From NCBI GenBank assembly GCA_018902385.1, contig JABSSW010000050.1, positions 124,001 to 188,000 on the forward strand: a stretch of 64,000 nucleotides of DNA. Direction: 5' to 3'. A program made the translations under genes and the position numbers. Below the pieces are notes generated by a model. The model worked only from the letters and a program-made list of their open reading frames with translations. It did no database searches and was not told the DNA's origin. The stretch comes from Physcia stellaris (taxonomy: Eukaryota > Ascomycota > Lecanoromycetes > Caliciales > Physciaceae). Shown piece by piece: positions 56,911 to 64,000 of this stretch (the stretch's first letter is position 1; each line of letters begins with the position of its first letter).

Positions 56911-57750
56911 ATGTTGCTTCAATCAGCTTTTCTTTGCGAAAGCCCTATGCAATCTTCCCATACTATATCTCACCGCGCAACGTCGATGGCATCGCCACCG
57001 CAGAGTCCTATCCACAGGCGGGCCTCCTCGATCACTTCGGACATCTACACCTCATGCCGCGCGCTCCAAAGCCGACTCACCACAAATCTCTCACAGTCAC
57101 CATTGCGCGCTTTCCGCACTCCTACCTTACTCCCCAGCCCCGCCTTCACCACAGATCAAAATACGTTGCGCATAAAAGAAGGCAAGGCGAAGCCGGCTCA
57201 AATACGTCCACAAACACCAGCGCGCGGCGCAAGGAAACGGCGCCGGTCTGTTAGCGACGATGAGAGTCGCGATTCTGTTAAAGAGGCATTGTGCAATGGA
57301 CCGTCGACTCCAAAGCGCCAGCGCATGGCCCCGCCTTCCATACCGTTGGGCTTGTCGCTAGGCGACTTCGATAATTTGGAGAGCTCGCCTCGATCGCCAG
57401 GTTCTCGACCTCGAAATAGAACTATCGCAACGCCTTCAGGGCCATCAGAGCCACCAAAGCCTTCCAAGCGGAAATCGCGCCCAAGTCTGAGCGTTGCGAC
57501 GGTCAATCCAGCTACATACTCGTCATCGCTTGTGTCTTTGATCGTACAGAAATTGTCGTTGAACGAGGAGAGTTGGAACGGGCGGGAGTCGGGAAAAGAG
57601 GACATCGACGGACGGTTGAGACTCTTACTATCAGAGGCTGAGAGGGTTAGAGGACTGAGGGTTAGGCGCGAGATGGTCATCCGGCGCGGAAGGAGGGAGA
57701 GGACCAGCTTGGGAGCCTTGGATGGTGTATGGTTCCCTAGCACGGAATAG
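56911..57750 (+). CDS. hypothetical basic, Ser/Pro-rich protein
   Basis: 279 codons from the first ATG; later in-frame ATGs (Met13 before QSSHTI, Met26 before ASPPQSP) are plausible real starts. The sequence is low-complexity with many S-P and T-P pairs (possible cyclin-dependent or MAP kinase sites), basic clusters ARKRRRS and KRKSRPS that look like nuclear localisation signals, and a more ordered C-terminal part (SSSLVSLIVQKLSLNEESW, then a helix rich in Leu/Arg, ending LGALDGVWFPSTE). I do not recognise the family. A nuclear, phosphorylated regulator is a reasonable guess only. No intron needed. Confidence 0.6.
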   Translation: MLLQSAFLCESPMQSSHTISHRATSMASPPQSPIHRRASSITSDIYTSCRALQSRLTTNLSQSPLRAFRTPTLLPSPAFTTDQNTLRIKEGKAKPAQIRPQTPARGARKRRRSVSDDESRDSVKEALCNGPSTPKRQRMAPPSIPLGLSLGDFDNLESSPRSPGSRPRNRTIATPSGPSEPPKPSKRKSRPSLSVATVNPATYSSSLVSLIVQKLSLNEESWNGRESGKEDIDGRLRLLLSEAERVRGLRVRREMVIRRGRRERTSLGALDGVWFPSTE

Positions 57751-58063
57751 CTGGGCTGGCCTGGGCGGTCGCCTGTGTGGAATAAGGGCTTTTCCTAGAC
57801 ACTCGCTGACTTGGATGTGAATGAGTGTCCAAGGACTTCGGAAATACCACTCCTCTTATCAGTCAAACTATATTTCCACCGTTCTTTTTCGACATCGTGC
57901 AACAATATTGGAAATTTGTGCATTGCCTTCACCCAGTCCTGATCCAAGTAATGAGATCATGGTTATGCGGACTCCCAAACAGGAACCAAGCATGTATTCG
58001 TAGCGTGAACAAACGCGAAGCACAAGGAAAATATTCAACCGGCCAAATGCACAATAAAAATTT
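57751..58063. other. convergent 3' region, nothing seen
   Basis: 313 bp between the stops of the hypothetical gene (plus) and RPF1 (minus). No feature noticed. Confidence 0.5.
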
Positions 58064-59305
58064 TCATAGTTGGAATTTTGTCCTCACTTTATCCATTCCA
58101 CCCTTCCACTCCCAATCCTGTCCGCTTTGCTTCTGGATTCCCCCATCTATCCGTCGCAGCTTCAATGTGAATCTGGGACCTATTTCCTGTAAACCAACTT
58201 TGATGCCCTTTACATCCTGTATTTCTTTCCCATCGGCACCCATGACACTCTTTTCTGTAGCTCTCTTCTCCCGAAATACATAACGATGCCGCCTTACAAA
58301 TATATAATCTCTCTGATTATGTAGCGTCACAACTTGGCGGCCCTGAAATTCCGGTTGCGGAGGGAACGTCATGCGGAACATGTGGGCGGTAAGTAATCCG
58401 AGAGGTGTACGAAAGTTATTCAGTATCAGTTCTGGGATATGGTCTGTTGGATTACCATGTCCAGGCAGCTTTTTGCCCTCTATCCAGTTGCTGATTGAGA
58501 AAGTAAAGGATGGTCCTGAGGGCAAATGTACAAAGGTCAGGCCAGTGGGCTTCTTCTGGTCCTCTTTGAGGACAAGTAAAGCTGTGTAGTGACGATTTGA
58601 TGCAAATGCGGCTATTTCTCGTACCGAATACTTATGACTGTAATGGTGAGCAGATCGTGGTATGTAGACGCTGTACGGGAAAAGGCTTGTCAGGAGCTGT
58701 GCTTCATGGTGTAGGGTCGAATTTAACGAGGTCGTGATGAGGATCTTGGGGGTTGAAGGAGGATCAGAGGAAAAGAGTGTAGGAAATCGAGCCGCGAGAG
58801 CTCCTGGCGTAAGATCAAAATTGGTGCTAGCAGTTGACCGAGTAGGACTTGTTGCCCTTTCTGTGGCAGATCGTTCCCTTGATCGACTGTCCACTTTTGC
58901 TTGCTTATCAGCCTCGACATCGCTACTTGAATCAATCATGCTGTCGTTGTCCTCATCCTGGCCTGGAGCGTCTTGGTTTGACGCGTCTCCTGAGGCTTCG
59001 CTTTCAAGCTTTTGATGCTTCATACGAGCCACGTCTACACTGACTCCAAGCCCGTCTCCCGTGTCATTGTCGACATTGTCCCACACCCTTTTACGTTCAA
59101 GTGTTAAAGGCACATTTTGCTTGATTCTTTCTTCGCGGAGTCTTGGATTCTTATCTTCCTCTCGGCGTCTTCTAAACCTAGTGTCTCGCTTGGCACTATC
59201 TTGTGCCTTTTTTCGATTGACTTGAAGACGCTCTCGCTTTTCCTTGTTCGATGCTTTGAAGGGTAGCGAAGCCTTCGGCGACAGTTTGAGCTTTTTCGAA
59301 CCCAT
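58064..59305 (-). CDS. RPF1: ribosome production factor 1 (Brix domain)
   Basis: Single exon, minus strand, 413 residues. A nucleolar protein needed for 27S pre-rRNA processing in 60S subunit assembly. A very basic N terminus (KASNKEKRERLQVNRKKAQD) is followed by RLREERIKQNVPLTLERKR, an acidic Ser-rich linker, and the Brix domain (about 190-375): PKILITTSLNSTLHHEAQLL, PYSVYIPRS, VREIAAFASNRHYTALLVLK, GLTFVHLPSGPSFTFSISNW, NNFRTPLGLLTAHMF, FQGRQVVTLHNQRDYIFVRR, HRYVFREK, and near the end LQEIGPRFTLKLRRIDGG, the sigma70-like motif of Brix proteins. The length matches relatives. Its start lies 365 bp from the MITE. Confidence 0.95.
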   Translation of the reverse strand: MGSKKLKLSPKASLPFKASNKEKRERLQVNRKKAQDSAKRDTRFRRRREEDKNPRLREERIKQNVPLTLERKRVWDNVDNDTGDGLGVSVDVARMKHQKLESEASGDASNQDAPGQDEDNDSMIDSSSDVEADKQAKVDSRSRERSATERATSPTRSTASTNFDLTPGALAARFPTLFSSDPPSTPKILITTSLNSTLHHEAQLLTSLFPYSVYIPRSAHHYSHKYSVREIAAFASNRHYTALLVLKEDQKKPTGLTFVHLPSGPSFTFSISNWIEGKKLPGHGNPTDHIPELILNNFRTPLGLLTAHMFRMTFPPQPEFQGRQVVTLHNQRDYIFVRRHRYVFREKRATEKSVMGADGKEIQDVKGIKVGLQEIGPRFTLKLRRIDGGIQKQSGQDWEWKGGMDKVRTKFQL

Positions 59306-59661
59306 GCCAGTCTATCGCGGCTAGAAGAACACAACAAGGTTTGGATATCCTTGATCTATTCTCCGAGGCAGCAAAGATCACCCGGAGACCTGCAGAGCTG
59401 ATGAGTCGCGCGTCCAGCCTACAAAAAAGCTTGACCTGGTTCGCCGCTGCCCTATTTTGTGTAGTCCATTACATGTCCGCCACGGCAAGATTATTCATGG
59501 TGTAAGTCTTGAATATTAGTCTCGGACATGGAGGCAATAACCATTTCGCAATTGGTAAAATTGGCTGATGTTGACTTGATGTGACCATATCGATTAGGGT
59601 TATACACTGGCTTGCTTTTTGAGGGTTCAAAGCATAGGGTTAAAGCCTGTGCGGCTCCGCT
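59306..59661. promoter_or_regulatory. RPF1 upstream region
   Basis: About 355 bp between RPF1 and the MITE. It contains several AGGGTTA-like strings (59596-59603 and 59637-59642), also seen in the MITE arms. No gene. Confidence 0.4.
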
Positions 59662-59669
59662 TATAAAAT

Positions 59670-60227
59670 GGGGATCACTATTCGGAGGATACATTTTACT
59701 ATTTGGAGGATAGGGTTAGGGCTGTCTCCCCGGGCGCATCGGAGTAAGGATCGATTTTTGATGTGTTTCGCACCAAACTTTCATCTTTTTCTCGAAAATC
59801 AAGCAACATATTTATTCGCATGCTAATTACACGTTTCCTGCCCATACTGCAGGCATAGCATGCTTCAGAAACTGTCTCAAATGTCAGCCCAAATCTGGCC
59901 GTCAAATGCCTGATACACGGTCAAAAACCTGAGGCATTTGGGGCAGATGTTTGGCGAACAGGCTTTTGGCGGGGGGCGGGCTCGACGTTCCATCAAATTG
60001 TCTGAAGTCAAAACATCGCACCTCAATTACTCAATGCGCTTCGAACCAATTTCTTTCATTTTTGCAGCATTGAAATCCGCTCATTCAGCTCTACGAAAGC
60101 CATTTTTCACATAATGATCCTTTTCAGTGAAATGTCGAAAGGTGGGAGTGAAAGCATTAAGCAAAAAACTTGCAGCCCTAACCCTATCCTTCAAATAGTA
60201 AAATGTATCCTCCGAATAGTGATCCCC
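59670..60227. mobile_element. hAT-like MITE with 8-bp target duplication
   Basis: 558-bp non-autonomous element. Terminal inverted repeats of 55 bp (59670-59724 and 60173-60227) begin GGGGATCACT and match with a single mismatch by eye. The flanks carry a perfect 8-bp direct repeat TATAAAAT (59662-59669 and 60228-60235), which fits hAT-type insertion. The inner ends of the repeats contain ATAGGGTTAGGGCTG, again telomere-like. The interior has no open frame. It was inserted in the shared upstream region of RPF1 and GRS1, 161 bp before the first GRS1 ATG. The near-identical arms suggest a young copy. Confidence 0.88.
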
Positions 60228-60388
60228 TATAAAATACTTTGGATCACCCAGTCAAGCTCCTGTTTTGCAAACGAAACCTCTGTGTTGGTACGAAACGGAC
60301 GTTACAGGGGACAGTCGCGGCTTGATCCAACACAAAGCTCCGTCTCTAACTCGCGTCAAAGGACGTTAGAACAGTCTGATCAACGTAT

Positions 60389-62541
60389 ATGCGAGGATTC
60401 TCTCGATGCTGGCGACTAACGGCTACTGAACTTTCTAGCTATTCCTTGAGACACCCACTTCGACGAACATTTGCCGCAGGACAGCCTTGTACGAAGTATA
60501 ATCTTCCACAGAGCGGTGCAATCATGTCCACTGCTACAACGCTGACTGGACAGCCACTCGACCGACCTACACTGGATTCACTTCTACGTCGTCGCTTGTT
60601 TTATACTCCCGCTTTCGAGGTTTATGGCGGTATTTCCGGTCTTTATGACTATGGTCCGCCAGGATGTGCACTGCAGGCCAACATCGTCGAGACATGGCGA
60701 AAACACTTTGTTTTGGAAGAGGACATGCTTGAGGTCGATTGCACAATGCTAACACCTCACGAAGTACTTAAGACCAGTGGACACGTTGACAAATTCGCTG
60801 ATTGGATGTGCAAAGACCCTAAGACTGGAGAAATCTTTAGAGCAGACCATTTGGTGGAAGAGGTCCTCGACTCGCGGTTAAAGGGCGACAAAGAGGCTCG
60901 TGGCCAGAAAGTGGAAGTCGACGAGGAAAAGGAAGCAAAGAGGAAGAAAAAGGTCAAGGACGCTAAAGCCACGAAACTCGATGATGCTGTCGTTCGCGAG
61001 TACGAAGAAATCCTGGCTAAAATCGACAATTTTGGGGGCGAGGAGCTAGGGCTTTTAATGACCAAGTATTCGATCAAGAATCCAAGCACGAATGGTGATC
61101 TCCTACCTCCAGTGGCCTTTAATCTCATGTTTCAAACCACGATAGGCCCCAGCAGTAACATCGCGGGCTATTTGCGGCCAGAGACAGCCCAGGGTCAATT
61201 CTTGACATTTCAGAAGTTACTTGAATTCAATCAGCAAGCTATGCCCTTTGCTTCTGCTTGCATTGGTAAATCCTTCCGCAACGAAATATCCCCACGGTCT
61301 GGTCTCTTGAGGGTTCGAGAATTTCTGATGGCAGAAATTGAACATTATGTAGATCCTGAAGGTGGCAAGAAACATCCAAGATTTCACGAGGTGCAAGACA
61401 TCAAACTCGTCTTGCTTGACCGCAAAATTCAACTTGCAGGTAAGACAGAAGCAAAGACCTTGCCAATTGGAGAGGCAGTATCAACAGGTTTGCTGGATAG
61501 TGAAACTTTAGGTTACTTCATGGCTCGTATACATACGTTCCTGAAGCGGATTGGCGTGGACCAAAGCAAAGTCCGCTTCAGGCAGCATATGGCAAACGAA
61601 ATGGCTCACTATGCCGCCGATTGCTGGGACGCTGAACTCTTGACAAGCTACGGGTGGATTGAATGTGTTGGGTGCGCAGATCGAAGTGCGTTTGATCTCT
61701 CGGTACATTCGAAGAAGACTGGTGCGCCGCTATGCGTCCGGGAGACGCGCAACGAACCACTCAAAATCGAAGAATGGCAAGTAGATCTCGACAAGAAGAA
61801 ATTCGGCCCACGGTTTAAAAAGGACGGGAAAGCTGTTGAAGCTGCAGTCGAAGCTTTGAGTCAAGACCTTCGAGAGAAGCTTTCGCTTGACCTTCGGGAT
61901 AAGGGTAAGATAGAGATTGAAGTTTCTGGAGTCGGCAATGGCAAGGTTGAGATCGATAAGGACCTCATCAACATCGAGCGGCGAACACGGATTGAGCATG
62001 TCCGAGAATTTACACCTAACGTGATTGAACCTGCCTTTGGAATCGGGAGAATCCTGTACAGCCTTATGGAGCACGTCTATTGGTCGAGGGAAGGCAGCGA
62101 GGCCCGAGGCGTAAGCCTTGTGTTCATGTATGTGTGCACACTGCTAATTATCCTTAGGTCCTTTCATTTCCACCACCAATTGCCCCTACCAAGGTCCTGC
62201 TGGTTCCCCTATCTGGCCATATGGATTTCAAACCGTTGGTGCAGCGTCTGAGTTTGAAGTTGCGTAAAATGGGTATATCGAACCGAGTGGATGACTCGTC
62301 TGCATCCATAGGCAAGCGTTATTCGAGGAATGACGAGCTCGGAACGCCACTCGGAATCACAGTGGACTTTCAGTCGGTTAACGATAACACGTTCACTCTT
62401 CGCGATCGGGACAGTACCAAGCAGGTCAGATCAGATGAAGATACGATCTGCAACGCCATCAAAAACATCGTTGAGGGACAGAAGACGTGGTCGGACATTC
62501 AGGAAGAATTGCCCGAATTCACACAGCAAGAGACAGACTGA
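60389..62541 (+). CDS. GRS1: glycyl-tRNA synthetase, probably dual-targeted
   Basis: Two exons, 60389-62110 and 62158-62541, 47-nt intron. From the first ATG 701 residues; from the second in-frame ATG (60524) 656. Class II synthetase that charges tRNA-Gly. FYTPAFEVYGGISGLYDYGPPG, FVLEEDMLEVDC, LKTSGHVDKFADWM, NLMFQTTIGP, GYLRPETAQG, FRNEISPRSGLLRVREFLMAEIEHY (motif 2), CADRSAFDL, NVIEPAFGIGRI and, in exon 2, PIAPTKVLLVPLS with the anticodon-binding domain. The 45-residue extension before Met-Ser-Thr-Ala-Thr is rich in Arg, Ser and Leu and nearly free of acids, like a mitochondrial presequence, so the long form should go to mitochondria and the short form stay cytosolic, as known for yeast GRS1 by alternative starts. 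Confidence 0.95.
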
Positions 62542-63550
62542 GCAGAAACCATCAGCAGGAGAACATCCCTACAAACGCTGTTGCGTCTTTGCACGTGGCA
62601 TGGAGGATAACTCGGAGCTAATCGCACATAGCCTGTGCGGCCATTTAGATTGATCCGCCGACTAGTACTGCAGAGCTGTCATCCAAAGGTTTACCTATGG
62701 CGATGCTCTGGGAAGCGTAGGGCCAGGCAGAGTAACGCGTGAAGCATCACTGCCGAAAATGGGTGCTTCTTTGCAACTAATCTGAAGCCGATCCGCTCAA
62801 GTGGAATGGGTTATGAGTAGGCAACGCGATTGATGATGTTTCGCAACACTCCTGAAACGGATTCGACTTGGGAATTCACTACAGCCGCGCTTATTGAAGA
62901 TAGCTATTCCTTTTGCCCTATCGAGAGTCTCGAGACAGATTAGTGTCCCGAACCAACTCCTGTACTTTACTTGTGAATTTAGAAAGTACGACCAATGGCC
63001 GGAGTAGTATCTATAATTGCTCATGGCTGCATTCACAATCTGCAATCTTCAAGGGCACTGGATGAGGTACGTAATAAAGCGCCGACTCGCCTAATGGGTA
63101 AGCAAGGTGTAATAATGCCCGCCTGTTCTAAACCAGCTGGGAACGACTACTGTCTGCTACTGCTAAACTACTGCAGGTACCAGTTCCAGCTGGTGATGCT
63201 ACTGCCACGCATTAGTACTATTGCGTATCACCAAAAATCCATTTGGTCTTGTCGGACTAGAATTCTCTACCCGCGCACTCGGGCATCTTCAGTTCCTCAC
63301 GTATCATCTACTTTCCTGATCTATGATTTGTTACCTGAAGATCTATCGCTCTCCATCGCTTTGCGCATAATTCAAGAGTATTAATATTGCACTTGACTGT
63401 CTTCAGTTCTCCTTTGTAGGCAAGCATGCGTGCTCCGCAACCAGACCTTCTTCATAACTTTCCTTCGCTCGTACTTCCCTCTACTATATAATCTTAATAA
63501 ATCTTTCTTTTCACTTCGTCGTCACTTCTTTGAGCTCAGCTAGGTATCCA
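62542..63550. promoter_or_regulatory. intergenic and methyltransferase promoter
   Basis: No gene supported. TATATAA at 63485-63491 lies 60 nt before the ATG at 63551, preceded by pyrimidine-rich DNA, a good core promoter. Confidence 0.5.
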
Positions 63551-64000
63551 ATGGAGCAGCATATTGAAATAGATGAGCAACAGGTACGAGACGGTGAGAT
63601 TGGAGGGGAGCGGAACTCTTTCAGGGGAACGGAGGAATCCTCAGAATCAGCTCGGGAGTCAGATGGTGACAAATCACAGTGAGCTCAGATCAATCAGTTG
63701 GACTGAGCAAGAAGATACTGATTTGTGCAGGGCATCCACAGAGTCATTAGGTGGCAGTGTGCTGGATCAAGTAAATGAGCATGGCCGCTCTTACTGCAGT
63801 AGAGACTATTACATGCCTAATGATGAAGCCGAACAGACACGGCTCTCTATCACTCATCAAGCATTCATGCAGATCCTCAATGGGCATCTCACCATGTCTA
63901 GGATTCCTGCTGACATTCGGCGTGTTCTGGACATTGGCACAGGGACTGGTGACTGGGCCACAGCCTTTGGTGAGCGTTTCCCGAAGTGTGAGGTCATTGC
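63551..64000 (+). CDS. LaeA-like SAM-dependent methyltransferase, 5' part
   Basis: Cut by the window end. Exon 1 63551-63678, 52-nt intron, exon 2 from 63731 to beyond 64000; about 130 residues visible. The acidic disordered start (MEQHIEIDEQQ...) is followed by GRSYCSRDYYMPNDEAEQTR and the SAM-binding motif I, VLDIGTGTGDWATAFGERFP. The tyrosine-rich Y-x-x-P-N-D-E-x-E-x-x-R pattern before the Rossmann motif is typical of the LaeA/TAM-like methyltransferases abundant in ascomycetes, several of which regulate secondary metabolism, though most are uncharacterised. It may be LaeA-like only in fold. Confidence 0.8.

Noticed and set aside
1-64000. CRISPR arrays, operons, Shine-Dalgarno sites, tRNA or rRNA genes
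   Set aside because: The window is eukaryotic, so the bacterial features do not apply. I saw no sequence with convincing tRNA A and B boxes plus cloverleaf, nor rRNA, though a covariance-model search would be the proper test.

Overview
The window is nuclear DNA of a filamentous ascomycete (Pezizomycotina). The evidence is many short spliceosomal introns (about 45-65 nt, GTAAGT/GTATGT-like donors, CTAAC/CTGAC-like branch points), pyrimidine-rich leaders, and recognisable fungal orthologues (INO80, Ste12 with C-terminal zinc fingers, NHX1, ELP3, HIS6, RPF1, GRS1). A class such as Dothideomycetes is possible but I cannot prove it from sequence alone. All exon maps below were read by eye from reading frame, splice consensus and remembered family motifs; no alignment was run.

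Layout. 1-5.8 kb: a decayed Ty1/copia LTR element with two 206-bp LTRs and a perfect 5-bp target duplication, heavily altered by a process that appears to act on CC/GG rather than the usual CA/TG. 6-14 kb: a gene-poor accessory stretch with an unrecognised three-repeat Cys/His protein, a secreted type-B carboxylesterase, a small secreted fungal family protein and one orphan gene. 14.1-14.6 kb: a long hairpin MITE flanked by TA, carrying telomere-like repeats in its loop. 15-20 kb: a secreted S10 serine carboxypeptidase convergent with a sucrose-type GPH transporter.

20-48.8 kb is a dense housekeeping block: endosomal Na+/H+ exchanger NHX1 (with an apparent one-base frameshift), INO80, HIS6 back-to-back with a FAF1-like ribosome-biogenesis gene, a broad gene-poor gap (32-35.7 kb), STE12, AP-2 mu, the 25-residue ribosomal protein eL41, an FHA-domain checkpoint/meiotic-type kinase, a 230-bp tandem duplication, ELP3 divergent from succinyl-CoA ligase alpha, and the tiny V-ATPase subunit f. 

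49-57.8 kb is again more variable: a secreted DUF1996 protein, a possible gene remnant, a Helo-like/ankyrin protein of the fungal NLR-associated kind, a Cys-containing secreted family protein, and a basic low-complexity protein. 58-64 kb: RPF1 and glycyl-tRNA synthetase, with an hAT-like MITE inserted in their shared upstream region, then the 5' part of a LaeA-like methyltransferase cut by the window end.

There is no single operon-like system; the genes act in separate pathways. The points most worth a second look are the CC-biased mutation signature of the retroelement, the three-repeat Cys/His protein, the two MITEs, the NHX1 frameshift, and very short genes or exons (eL41, subunit f, 7-nt terminal coding exons) that simple ORF calling misses.
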